From Ramlibacter tataouinensis (lineage in GTDB: Bacteria > Pseudomonadota > Gammaproteobacteria > Burkholderiales > Burkholderiaceae_C), in the NCBI RefSeq assembly GCF_001580455.1, contig NZ_CP010951.1, positions 1-64,000 of the forward strand: DNA of 64,000 nt. Reading direction: 5' to 3'. A program made the translations under genes and the position numbers. Of this stretch, positions 7,723-15,999 are shown one piece after another (the first letter of the stretch is position 1; every line of letters starts with the position of its first letter). The notes under the pieces were generated by a model. That model saw only the letters and a program-made list of their open reading frames with translations, was not told where the DNA came from and did no database searches.

Positions 7723-8657
7723 CAGGGCATCAGCGCCAGCATCAGCTCGACACGCGCCTTCACCGGCGACAGGCTCGTGCCGGGGATCAAGTCCTTCTCG
7801 CCGGCGATCACGCCGCCCTCGGCGCAGCGGCTCGCGCGCAAGAGCGTCACGCCCTGCTTCCCGGCCTCGAGCAGCGCGTCCAGCAGTTCAGCGTGGATGG
7901 TGCCGTTGCCGGTGCCGGCGACGACCAGGCCCGCGATGCCCTGCGCTGCCAGGGCGCGGACGGTCGCGCCGCTGGCGCCGGCATGGCTCATGACGATCTC
8001 CACGCGCGGCCACGTTGGCGCCGACAGGGCCTTCTGCAGCCGAACGCGCGCCAGGTCCACGTCGCCGCCCGGCCACTCCCGCAGCAGCCGCAGCCGCCCT
8101 TCCTCGACGTAGCCGAGCGGCCCGGCATCGCCCGAGCTGAACGGGTCGAGCCGGTAGTGATGCACTTTCATCACCTCGCGCGCGCCGTGGATCACGCCCG
8201 CGCACACGGCGACCACGCCGCGCGCGCCCCCGGCTGCGGCCACCGTGACCGCATCGACGATGTTCTGAGGCCCGTCCGGGCCGAGGGCGGTGGCCGGCCG
8301 CATGGCGCAGGTGATCACCACCGGCTTGGCCGGGCACAGCACTTCCTGCAGGAAATAGGCCGTTTCCTCCAGGGTGTCGGTGCCGTGCGTGACCACGATG
8401 CCCGCGACCTCGTCCTGCGCAAGCCAGTGCGCGCAGCGCCGTGCCAGCTCGCGCCAGATGGCGAAGCTCATGTCCTTGCTGTCCACCTGGGCGACCTGCT
8501 CGCATTCGAGCGGCAGCCCGCGCAGGGCCGGGATGGCCGCCAGCAGCTGCGCCACGCCGATCTGCGCCGCCGTATAGCCGATGTTGTCGCCGGCCGCGGC
8601 GGAAGTGCCCGCCAGGGTGCCGCCGGTGCCCAGAACCACGATTTTTTTCTCGCTCAC
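7722..8657 (-). CDS. L-asparaginase
   Basis: A 311-residue asparaginase/glutaminase-family amidohydrolase releasing ammonia from L-asparagine. The first catalytic motif is LGTGGTLAGT (residues 9-18, nucleophile Thr14). The second is VVTHGTDTLEETA (88-100, Thr93-Asp94). No signal peptide is seen, so it is probably cytoplasmic. First gene of a three-gene leftward operon. Its start is only 18 bp from a LexA box, so SOS control is possible. Confidence 0.92.
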   Translation of the reverse strand: MSEKKIVVLGTGGTLAGTSAAAGDNIGYTAAQIGVAQLLAAIPALRGLPLECEQVAQVDSKDMSFAIWRELARRCAHWLAQDEVAGIVVTHGTDTLEETAYFLQEVLCPAKPVVITCAMRPATALGPDGPQNIVDAVTVAAAGGARGVVAVCAGVIHGAREVMKVHHYRLDPFSSGDAGPLGYVEEGRLRLLREWPGGDVDLARVRLQKALSAPTWPRVEIVMSHAGASGATVRALAAQGIAGLVVAGTGNGTIHAELLDALLEAGKQGVTLLRASRCAEGGVIAGEKDLIPGTSLSPVKARVELMLALMP

Positions 8658-8674
8658 TTGCGCACTTTACGAAA

Positions 8675-8690
8675 CTGGTTAAAAATACAG
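8675..8690. promoter_or_regulatory. LexA (SOS) box
   Basis: CTGGTTAAAAATACAG fits the CTG-N10-CAG consensus with an A/T-rich centre. It lies 28 bp before the lexA ATG and 18 bp before the divergent asparaginase ATG, a position expected for lexA autorepression. Confidence 0.85.
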
Positions 8691-8717
8691 TTACTGGATA
8701 TCGAAACAGGAGCCACC

Positions 8718-9392
8718 ATGCTCGATTCGCCCAAGCTCACCGCCCGCCAGCAGCAGATCCTGGACCTGATCGAGAGCGCGATCGCTCGCACTGGCGCGCC
8801 GCCGACGCGCGCCGAGATCGCGGCTGAACTCGGCTTCAAGTCCGCCAACGCCGCCGAAGAGCATCTCCAGGCGCTGGCCCGCAAAGGCGTGATCGAACTC
8901 GTGGCCGGCACCTCGCGCGGCATCCGCCTGCGCAGCGATGCCCTTCGCTCCATCAACGAATCTCGCATCAAGCAGTTCTCCCTGCCGCTTCCCAGCCTGG
9001 CCCAACTCGCGCTGCCGCTGGTCGGGCGTGTGGCCGCAGGCTCGCCCATTCTCGCGCAGGAGCACGTGGACCAGACCTACTACGTGGAGAGCAGCCTGTT
9101 CCAGCGCCGGCCCGACTACCTGCTGAAGGTGCGCGGCATGTCGATGCGTGACGCCGGCATCATGGACGGCGACCTGCTCGCGGTACAGGCCACCAAGGAC
9201 GCCAAGAACGGCCAGATCATCGTCGCGCGCCTGGGCGACGAGGTCACCGTCAAGCGCTTCCGCCGCAACAAGCACCTGATCGAACTGCACGCCGAGAACC
9301 CGGACTACCCCACCATCGTGGTGGAGCCGGGCGAACCCTTCGAGATCGAAGGCCTGGCCGTCGGCTTGATCCGCAACACCATGCTCATGTAG
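8718..9392 (+). CDS. lexA: LexA repressor
   Basis: The 224-residue SOS repressor. The N-terminal winged helix (residues 1-72) contains LTARQQQILDLIESAI and the recognition region FKSANAAEEHLQALARKG. The autocleavage bond is Ala107-Gly108 in VGRVAAGSP, and the catalytic dyad is Ser142 (GMSMRDAGIMDGD) and Lys179 (EVTVKRF). AGGAG lies 7 nt upstream of the ATG. A canonical LexA box precedes it, so it is autoregulated. Divergent from the asparaginase operon. Confidence 0.97.
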   Translation: MLDSPKLTARQQQILDLIESAIARTGAPPTRAEIAAELGFKSANAAEEHLQALARKGVIELVAGTSRGIRLRSDALRSINESRIKQFSLPLPSLAQLALPLVGRVAAGSPILAQEHVDQTYYVESSLFQRRPDYLLKVRGMSMRDAGIMDGDLLAVQATKDAKNGQIIVARLGDEVTVKRFRRNKHLIELHAENPDYPTIVVEPGEPFEIEGLAVGLIRNTMLM

Positions 9393-9509
9393 CACCCCGG
9401 GCCGGCCGCAGGTGGCGGGCGTATGGCGCGCACGGCGCCATCACCCTGCGGCAGCGCCCTTCTTCGCAATCCTGCCTGTGTCCAAGCTCTGGAGTCCAAG
9501 GAGATTCAC

Positions 9510-9794
9510 ATGGGAATCGCGATGTTCATGTCGAGTGGATTGCTGTCGCCATTCAAGGCCTTGTTCAGTCTTCGCAGTTGTCGTGGGGCGGGCGGTCCGG
9601 TGGCCGCCGGCAGGCGCGTGCCTGCCGGCGCGCAGCCGGGCGGCTTGCCCCACGAGTTTTCTGCAACCCCGTGCAGGCGCAAGCCGCTGCGCATCGTGCA
9701 TGGCGCCACCGGCCGGCTGGTGATTTCCGGCCGCATGGCGGATGTATGCGCCGAACTCGACCGGCTGGCCGCGCTGGAAGCCGCCGCCGGCTAA
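9510..9794 (+). CDS. Small hypothetical protein
   Basis: A 94-residue protein behind a strong AAGGAG Shine-Dalgarno sequence 6 nt upstream of the ATG. The N-terminus is mildly hydrophobic (MGIAMFMSSGLLSPFKALF). The C-terminal half reads RIVHGATGRLVISGRMADVC and ends in a Leu/Ala-rich helix. I do not recognise a characterised family. Codon use resembles the neighbours. It stands alone between lexA and a convergent DUF1993 gene. Confidence 0.6.
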   Translation: MGIAMFMSSGLLSPFKALFSLRSCRGAGGPVAAGRRVPAGAQPGGLPHEFSATPCRRKPLRIVHGATGRLVISGRMADVCAELDRLAALEAAAG

Positions 9795-9948
9795 GCAGCC
9801 TCGATTTTCACCAGCGACGGTCAGTGCCGCGGGCGCGGGTGGCCGGCGTAGCGAAGTAAAGGAGGAGGGACGGGCAAAGCCCGTCCCGGGGGACATGAGC
9901 GGAGCCGGCCAACCGGCGCCCGTGGCCGCCCCCAGCTACGACGTCCGA

Positions 9949-10464
9949 TCAGGCCTTCGATCCAGCCAGATAGTCAGCCTTGCCCAGTTCCACGCCGTTG
10001 TGGCGCAGGATCGCGTAGGCGGTCGTGATGTGGAAGAACATGTTGGGCAGCACCCAGTGCTTCAAATAGGCCTCGGCCTTCATGGTGCGGGTCTTGTCGC
10101 GCCCCACCGGGAAGGTGATCTCCTTGTCTTCCGTGCCGTCCATCTTGTCGGCGGGCACCGTGGCCAGCCAGTCCAGTGTCTTCTGGATTCTCGCCTTCAG
10201 CTCCGGAAAGCTCGCCTCGTTGTCTTCGTAGCGCGGCGCCTCGATGCCGGCGATCCGCGCCGCGCCGTTCTTCGGCCCGTCGCACGCGATCTGGATCTGC
10301 CGGGCGAAGGGCAGCATGTCGGGCGCGAGCCGGTACTGCAGCAACACCGTGGGGTCGAACTTGCGCGCTTCCGCGTGGGCCGCACCCTTGTCGAGGATGT
10401 GGGCCAGGTTCTCGAGTGCGGTCCGGAAGATCGGCAGGCTCGCGGAAGACATGGAAATCGTCAT
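9949..10464 (-). CDS. DUF1993 domain-containing protein
   Basis: A 171-residue cytoplasmic protein matching the DUF1993 family, with block LAPDMLPFARQIQIACD and the later LKHWVLPNMFFHITTAYAIL. The helical pattern is reminiscent of DinB-like four-helix bundles. The family is uncharacterised. The ATG at 10464 is chosen because AAGGAG lies 6 nt upstream; a start at 10518 would only add unconserved residues. Monocistronic. Confidence 0.85.
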   Translation of the reverse strand: MTISMSSASLPIFRTALENLAHILDKGAAHAEARKFDPTVLLQYRLAPDMLPFARQIQIACDGPKNGAARIAGIEAPRYEDNEASFPELKARIQKTLDWLATVPADKMDGTEDKEITFPVGRDKTRTMKAEAYLKHWVLPNMFFHITTAYAILRHNGVELGKADYLAGSKA

Positions 10465-10588
10465 CAAAGGCTCCTTGGCGTAACAGTGCGAAAGCGCGGA
10501 TGCTAAGGCGCTTTTCATCTCCGCGCTGAAGCCGGGTCACTCTGCAGGCGCCGCCAGCACGCTTGCGGGGCCAAGGCACAATCTCGCC

Positions 10589-11593
10589 ATGAACATCGTG
10601 ATCCTCGACGACTATCAGGACGCCGTGCGCAAGCTCAGGTGCGCGTCCAAGCTCGAAGACTACCCGGCGAAGGTCTACACCAACACGGTCAAGGGCATCG
10701 GGCAGCTGTCGGTGCGGCTGCGTGACGCCGAGGTCATCGTGCTCATTCGCGAACGCACGCAAATCACGCGCCAGCTGCTGGAGAAGCTCCCGCGCCTGCG
10801 CCTGATCGCGCAGACCGGACGCGTCGGCGCGCACGTCGACGTGCAAGCCTGCACCGAGCGCGGCATCTCGGTGGCCGAGGGCGTGGGCTCGCCGGTGGCG
10901 CCGGCCGAACTCACCTGGGCCCTCATCATGGCGGCGATGCGCAGGCTGCCGCAGTACATCGCCACGCTCAAGCACGGCGGCTGGCAGCAGTCGGGCATGA
11001 AGTCCGCATCGATGCCGGCCAACTTCGGGCTCGGCATGGTGCTGCGCGGACGCACGCTGGGCGTCTGGGGCTACGGCAAGATCGGCCAGCTGGTGGCTGG
11101 CTATGGCAAGGCCTTCGGGATGCGCGTGCTGGTCGGGGGCAGCCAGTCCTCGCGCGAGCGCGCCGTCAGCGACGGCTTCCAGGCGGTCGGCCGCGAGGAG
11201 CTGTTCCAGGAAAGCGACGTACTCAGCCTGCACCTGCGCCTGTCCGAGGAAACCACGGGCATCGTCACGCTCGAGGACCTGAGCCGGATGAAACCGACTT
11301 CGCTGCTGGTCAACACCTCGCGCGCCGAGCTGATCGAGCAGGACGCGCTGATCGCGGGCCTGAACCGCGGCCGCCCCGGCATGGCGGCGGTCGACGTGTT
11401 CGAGAGCGAGCCGATCCTGCAGGGACACGCCCTGCTGCGCCTGGAAAACTGCATCTGCACGCCGCACATCGGCTACGTCGAGCTGGACAGCTACGAGCTC
11501 TACTTCGGCGCCGCCTTCGACAACGTCGTCAATTTCATCCGCGGTACGCCGACCAACATCGTGAATCCCGGCGCGCTTCAAGTCAGGCGCTGA
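10589..11593 (+). CDS. D-isomer-specific 2-hydroxyacid dehydrogenase family protein
   Basis: A 334-residue NAD(P)-dependent dehydrogenase that reduces 2-keto acids to D-2-hydroxy acids or the reverse. The Rossmann motif GVWGYGKIGQLVA is at residues 158-170. The catalytic triad is Arg245 (NTSRAEL), Glu274 (FESEP) and His293 (TPHIGY). The substrate is not evident: it belongs to a phosphoglycerate-dehydrogenase-like branch without ACT domains. Followed 9 nt later by an MFS transporter, suggesting a transport-oxidation pair. Confidence 0.88.
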   Translation: MNIVILDDYQDAVRKLRCASKLEDYPAKVYTNTVKGIGQLSVRLRDAEVIVLIRERTQITRQLLEKLPRLRLIAQTGRVGAHVDVQACTERGISVAEGVGSPVAPAELTWALIMAAMRRLPQYIATLKHGGWQQSGMKSASMPANFGLGMVLRGRTLGVWGYGKIGQLVAGYGKAFGMRVLVGGSQSSRERAVSDGFQAVGREELFQESDVLSLHLRLSEETTGIVTLEDLSRMKPTSLLVNTSRAELIEQDALIAGLNRGRPGMAAVDVFESEPILQGHALLRLENCICTPHIGYVELDSYELYFGAAFDNVVNFIRGTPTNIVNPGALQVRR

Positions 11594-11602
11594 GAGCCAC
11601 CT

Positions 11603-12799
11603 TTGCCGTCCACCACCTCGACCGCCGGCGCGCCCGCCGCGACGACCGCCCTCCCCGCCGTCCTGTGGCCGCTGCTGTTCGGCAACTTCGTCATCGGCAC
11701 CGGCGTGATGGTGGTGCCCGGCACGCTCAATGACATCAGCAGTTCGCTGGACATCTCGGCCGCGACGGCTGGGCAACTGATCTCGGCGGCTGCGCTGCTG
11801 ATGTGCCTCGGTGCGCCCCTGCTTGCCGCAGTCGTTGCAGGCTGGGACCGCCGGCGCCTGCTCGCGCTGAGCATGGTCTGGTACGGCTTGATGCACTTGG
11901 CGTGCACGGCCTCGACCACATTCGCGGCGCTTCTGCCGCTGCGAGTTGTCACCATGCTCTCGCCCGCCATCTTCACGCCGCAGGCGGCTGCCTGCGTGGG
12001 CCTGCTGGTGCCCGAGCAGCAGCGCGGCCGGGCAATCACCTTTGTCTTCCTGGGCTGGTCGGTCGCCTCCGTGCTCGGCATGCCAATCGGGGCCTTCGTT
12101 GGCGGCACCCTGGGTTGGCGCAGTGCCTTTGCCCTGGTGGGCATCATGAGCCTGGCCAGTGCCTGGTGGGTGTGGCGCGCCATGCCCGATGGCGTGAAGC
12201 CGCCCGCGCTGTCCGCAGCGGCGTGGGCGAAGACCCTCCGCTCACCGGCCCTGATGCTCTGCGTGCTGGTCACGGTGCTATATGCCGCCGGGCAGTTCGT
12301 GCTGTTCTCGTATTTCGCGCCCTACTACAAGCACAAGATCGGGATCACACCGGGTGAGCTGAGCCTGCTTTTCCTGTGGTTCGGCGCATTCGGCTTCATC
12401 GGCAACATGCTGATGTCGCGCAACATCGACCGGGTCGGCGCGTCGCGCTCCGTCATGATCGGTGTGGGCCTGATGTCGGTGAGCCTGCTCGCGTGGCCGC
12501 TGGGTACCAGCATGGTGCTGGCGGCGCTCATCTCCATCCCCTGGGCACTGGGGTGCTTCTCTTCCAATTCCGCCCAGCAAGCGCGGCTGGTGGCGATTGC
12601 GCCGGCTCTGGCCTCCGCATCGATCGCGCTGAACAGCTCGGCCATGTACGCGGGCCAGGCGCTGGGCGCCGGCGCCGGCGGCTGGATGATCTCGCGCGGC
12701 GGCATGGACGACCTGCACTGGGTGGGCTTCGCAGTCCTGGTGCTCGCCATGGCGGTGAGCGCCTGGGCCACAAGCTTCGCCCGCCCACATCGCGCCTGA
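11603..12799 (+). CDS. MFS transporter
   Basis: A 398-residue major facilitator with about 12 hydrophobic segments. The loop after helix 2 reads GWDRRRLLALSM, and the central cytoplasmic loop lies around residues 190-212. The helices resemble the DHA1 drug/metabolite group. It starts with TTG 9 nt after the dehydrogenase, so the two are probably co-transcribed. The substrate cannot be inferred from sequence. Confidence 0.85.
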   Translation: MPSTTSTAGAPAATTALPAVLWPLLFGNFVIGTGVMVVPGTLNDISSSLDISAATAGQLISAAALLMCLGAPLLAAVVAGWDRRRLLALSMVWYGLMHLACTASTTFAALLPLRVVTMLSPAIFTPQAAACVGLLVPEQQRGRAITFVFLGWSVASVLGMPIGAFVGGTLGWRSAFALVGIMSLASAWWVWRAMPDGVKPPALSAAAWAKTLRSPALMLCVLVTVLYAAGQFVLFSYFAPYYKHKIGITPGELSLLFLWFGAFGFIGNMLMSRNIDRVGASRSVMIGVGLMSVSLLAWPLGTSMVLAALISIPWALGCFSSNSAQQARLVAIAPALASASIALNSSAMYAGQALGAGAGGWMISRGGMDDLHWVGFAVLVLAMAVSAWATSFARPHRA

Positions 12800-12838
12800 T
12801 CGGCGTCCCTGGCGCAGCGCTCCCCGATAATCGGGCGC

Positions 12839-14359
12839 ATGACCTTGACATACAAGACCGTGGGCGTCGTGGGCGCAGGCGCCATGGGCCGCGGTATCGC
12901 CCAGATCGCGGCGCAGGCCGGCAGCACCGTGCGCCTGTACGACACCCAGCCCGAAGCCGTCGCCAAGGCGGCGGCGGAGCTCGCTTCGCAATGGGACCGC
13001 CTGCAGGAAAAGGGCCGGATGGACGAAGCCGCCGTGCGCGGATGCAAGGACAGGCTCAAACCCGCGGGCGCGCTGCAGGACCTGGCCGACTGCGAGATGG
13101 TGGTCGAAGCCATCGTCGAGCGGCTCGACGTGAAGAAGTCCGTCTTCGGGCAGCTCGAGGACATCACCGGCGGCAAGGCGGTCCTGGTCACCAACACCTC
13201 GTCGCTTTCGGTCACCGCGATCGCCGCCGGGCTGAAGCACCCGCAGCGATTTGCCGGCTATCACTTCTTCAATCCGGTGCCGTTGATGAAAGTGGTCGAA
13301 GTCATCGCCGGGCTGAAGACCGACCCGCAGGTCTGCGCCCAGCTGGCGGCCTATGCGCGCGACATGGGCCACACCCCGGTGCAGGCCCAGGACACGCCCG
13401 GCTTCATCGTCAACCACGCCGGCCGCGGCTACGGCACCGAGGCACTGCGCATCGCCGGTGAAGGCGTCGCCGACTTCGCGACCATCGACCGCATCCTCCG
13501 CGACCAGGTCGGCTTCAAGCTGGGGCCGTTCGAACTGCTGGACCTCACGGCGCTGGATGTCTCGCATCCGGTGATGGAGTCGATCTACCACCAGTACTAC
13601 GACGAGCCGCGCTACCGACCGCACGTGATCACCGCGCAGCGGCTGGCCGGCGGCGTCGTGGGCCGCAAGGTCGGCGAAGGCTTCTACAAGTACGCAGACG
13701 GCAAGCCGCAGCTGCCGCCCGAGCCCGCTGTGCCGAAGGTCGACGAGCTGCCGCCGGTGTGGGTGTCCACGCGCGCGGCCCGTCGCCCGGAGCTGTACCA
13801 GTTGCTGAAGGACCTGGGCGCCAAGGTCGAAACCGGCCAGTCGCCCTCGATGAACGCGCTGACCCTGGTCGCGCCGTTGGGATTCGACGTGACCACCGTT
13901 GCGGTGGTCGAACGGCTCGACCCGGCGCGCACCGTGGGCATCGACCTGCTGGTGGAGGACGCCGCCACCAAGCGCCGGGTGCTGGCCACCAACCCCGCCA
14001 CCCGGGCCGACATGCGCGATGCCGCGCACGCGCTGTTCGCGCGTGACGGCAAGGCGGTGAGCGTGATCCGCGACTCGGGCGGCTTCGTCACGCAGCGTGT
14101 GGTCGCCACCATCGCCAACATCGCCAGCGACATCTGCCAGCAGCGCATCTGCAGTCCCAAGGACCTGGAAACCGCGGTGACACTGGGCCTGGGCTACCCG
14201 CTGGGGCCCCTGGCCATGGGCGACCGCTGGGGCCCGGCCAACATCCTGGAAGTGCTGTTCAACCTGCAGACCGTGTATGGCGATCCACGCTACCGTCCCA
14301 GCCCCTGGCTGCGGCGGCGCGGCGCGATCGGCCTGTCGCTCCTGCACGAAGAAGACTAA
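12839..14359 (+). CDS. 3-hydroxyacyl-CoA dehydrogenase
   Basis: A 506-residue NAD-dependent enzyme oxidising 3-hydroxyacyl-CoA to 3-ketoacyl-CoA. The N-terminal Rossmann domain has GVVGAGAMGRGIAQIAA at residues 9-25. The catalytic block YHFFNPVPLMKVVEVI is near 141-156, followed by two 3HCDH C-terminal domains (DTPGFIVNHAGRGY near 184; DSGGFVTQRVVATIANIASD near 411). The duplicated C-terminus is typical of PaaH/PaaC-like enzymes of phenylacetate or fatty-acid degradation. The enoyl-CoA hydratase gene follows 14 nt later. Confidence 0.93.
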   Translation: MTLTYKTVGVVGAGAMGRGIAQIAAQAGSTVRLYDTQPEAVAKAAAELASQWDRLQEKGRMDEAAVRGCKDRLKPAGALQDLADCEMVVEAIVERLDVKKSVFGQLEDITGGKAVLVTNTSSLSVTAIAAGLKHPQRFAGYHFFNPVPLMKVVEVIAGLKTDPQVCAQLAAYARDMGHTPVQAQDTPGFIVNHAGRGYGTEALRIAGEGVADFATIDRILRDQVGFKLGPFELLDLTALDVSHPVMESIYHQYYDEPRYRPHVITAQRLAGGVVGRKVGEGFYKYADGKPQLPPEPAVPKVDELPPVWVSTRAARRPELYQLLKDLGAKVETGQSPSMNALTLVAPLGFDVTTVAVVERLDPARTVGIDLLVEDAATKRRVLATNPATRADMRDAAHALFARDGKAVSVIRDSGGFVTQRVVATIANIASDICQQRICSPKDLETAVTLGLGYPLGPLAMGDRWGPANILEVLFNLQTVYGDPRYRPSPWLRRRGAIGLSLLHEED

Positions 14360-14373
14360 GAAAAACCTCAGCC

Positions 14374-15153
14374 ATGACCGCCGAACTCAAGAGCACCAGC
14401 CAGGGCCGCACCATGGTGCTGGCCATCTCCAACCCGGAGCATCGCAACGCGCTGGGCCCCGAGATGTACGCGGCGGGGGTGGAGGCACTGAACGTGGCCG
14501 AATCGAACCCGGAGGTGCGCAGCGTCGTGATCACCGGCGAGGGTTCCATGTTCTGCGCCGGCGGCAACCTGAACCGGCTGCAGGCCAACCGGCGCGAACC
14601 GCCCGAGGTGCAGGCGCAGAGCATCGAAAACCTGCACAACTGGATCGAGGCCATCCGCACCTTTCCCAAGCCGGTGATCGCGGCGGTCGAGGGTGCGGCG
14701 GCCGGCGCGGGATTTTCGCTGTGCCTGGCGTGCGACTTAATCGTGGCCGCAGAGGACGCGGTATTCGTCATGGCCTACAGCAGCGTCGGCCTGTCACCCG
14801 ACGGCGGCGCGAGCTGGCAGCTCGCGCGCGCCCTGCCCCGCCCGCTGGTCAGCGAACTGCTCATGAACGCCGAGCGGATCGGCGCCGCGCGACTGCATGC
14901 GCTGGGCCTGGTCAACCGCGTCACGGCCCCCGGCGGCGCCCTGGACGAGGCGCTGGCGCTGGCCGAGAAGCTGAACGACCGCGCTCCCAACGCGCTGGCG
15001 AGCATCAAGGAACTCATGAACGAGGCGCCCGAGGCCAGCCTCAACCGCCACCTCGCCAGCGAACGCGACCATTTCGTGAAGAACCTGCATCACGCCAACG
15101 CCGGCATCGGCATCGCGGCTTTCCTGGCCAAAGAGAAGCCGCGCTTCAAGTAA
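14374..15153 (+). CDS. Enoyl-CoA hydratase/isomerase family protein
   Basis: A 259-residue crotonase-fold enzyme. The oxyanion-hole segments are GSMFCAGGNLNRL (near residues 57-69) and AVEGAAAGAGFSLCLACDL (near 104-122). The catalytic region SVGLSPDGGASW keeps Asp but lacks the usual second Glu pair, so hydratase, isomerase or another crotonase activity are all possible. Same operon as the preceding dehydrogenase. A long imperfect hairpin follows. Confidence 0.9.
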   Translation: MTAELKSTSQGRTMVLAISNPEHRNALGPEMYAAGVEALNVAESNPEVRSVVITGEGSMFCAGGNLNRLQANRREPPEVQAQSIENLHNWIEAIRTFPKPVIAAVEGAAAGAGFSLCLACDLIVAAEDAVFVMAYSSVGLSPDGGASWQLARALPRPLVSELLMNAERIGAARLHALGLVNRVTAPGGALDEALALAEKLNDRAPNALASIKELMNEAPEASLNRHLASERDHFVKNLHHANAGIGIAAFLAKEKPRFK

Positions 15154-15182
15154 GGCGGTTCACAGCCGTCCGGCGGCCAACG

Positions 15183-15230
15183 GTCGCGCACGGGACTTCC
15201 CCCGTTGTTGGGGCAGGTCCCGGACGCGAC
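15183..15230. terminator. Long imperfect hairpin between enoyl-CoA hydratase and crp-type gene
   Basis: GTCGCGCACGGGAC (15183-15196) pairs with GTCCCGGACGCGAC (15217-15230) at 12 of 14 positions, and inner CCCC/GGGG arms flank GTTGTT. No T-run follows. It may terminate the hydratase transcript or act in the leader of the downstream regulator gene, 35 bp away. Confidence 0.5.
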
Positions 15231-15265
15231 AATCCACTCACGCCCAGTCACGCATTGGACAGACC

Positions 15266-15985
15266 ATGGACGAGCCCATTCTTACCATTGACGAAAGAGA
15301 GGCGATCAATTCCGGTCGCTGGTTTTCGTCACTATCACCCTCCCTGCGCCACGACATCCTGCGATGCGCCTACGTCAAACGTTACAAGGACGGCGAGCTG
15401 ATCTGCGCGCGCGGCGACTCGGCCGACGCATGGAGCGCGGTGGCGCGCGGCGCGGTGCGGGTGAGCTCGACCTCGATCACCGGCAAGCAGGTGACTTTCA
15501 CCTATGTGGAGCCGGGCATCTGGTTCGGCGACATCGCGATCTTCGACGGCGACCGGCGCACCCACGATGCGTTCGCACATGGCGACACGACCCTGCTGTC
15601 GGTCTCGCGTGCGGACCTCAAGAAAATCATGGCGCAGCACCTGGAGCTGTACGACGCGCTGCTGAAGCTGCAGGCGCGCCGTATCCGGCAACTGTTCGGC
15701 CTGGTCGAGGACCTCAACACCCTGCCCCTGCGGGCCCGGCTGGCCAAGCAGCTGACGCACCTGGTGCGCAGCTACGGCGTACCCTCGCTTTCGGACGCGG
15801 GCGAAGTGCGCATCGGGCTGCAGCTCGCGCAGGAGGAACTGGCGCAACTGCTCGGCGCTTCGCGCCAGCGCGTGAACCAGGAACTCAAGGCCATGGAACG
15901 CGAGGAAGTGATCCGCATCGAGCCCGGCGGGCTGGTGGTGCGCAACCGCGACGCCCTCATGCGCATCATTGACTCCGAGAAGTAA
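15266..15985 (+). CDS. Crp/Fnr family transcriptional regulator
   Basis: A 239-residue regulator. The N-terminal cyclic-nucleotide-binding-type beta-barrel (about residues 20-135; GELICARGDSADAWSAVARG, GIWFGDIAIFDGDRRTHDA) is joined to a winged helix (about 150-225; QEELAQLLGASRQRVNQELK). It lacks the N-terminal FeS cysteines of Fnr, so it is closer to Crp-like sensors; the effector is unknown. It lies inside the acyl-CoA catabolic block and probably controls it. It is followed 14 nt later by the phosphotransferase gene. Confidence 0.9.
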   Translation: MDEPILTIDEREAINSGRWFSSLSPSLRHDILRCAYVKRYKDGELICARGDSADAWSAVARGAVRVSSTSITGKQVTFTYVEPGIWFGDIAIFDGDRRTHDAFAHGDTTLLSVSRADLKKIMAQHLELYDALLKLQARRIRQLFGLVEDLNTLPLRARLAKQLTHLVRSYGVPSLSDAGEVRIGLQLAQEELAQLLGASRQRVNQELKAMEREEVIRIEPGGLVVRNRDALMRIIDSEK

Positions 15986-15999
15986 GGCAGTACCAGACC

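Noticed and set aside
9867..9887. Perfect 9-bp hairpin GGGACGGGC/GCCCGTCCC as a terminator
   Set aside because: No T-run follows on either strand. It may help end the convergent transcripts, but I could not support a terminator call.
12278..14347. A 689-codon open frame on the minus strand opposite the 3-hydroxyacyl-CoA dehydrogenase
   Set aside because: Low-complexity composition (His, Arg, Gln, Asp) and complete overlap with a clear enzyme gene; no start signal or family match.
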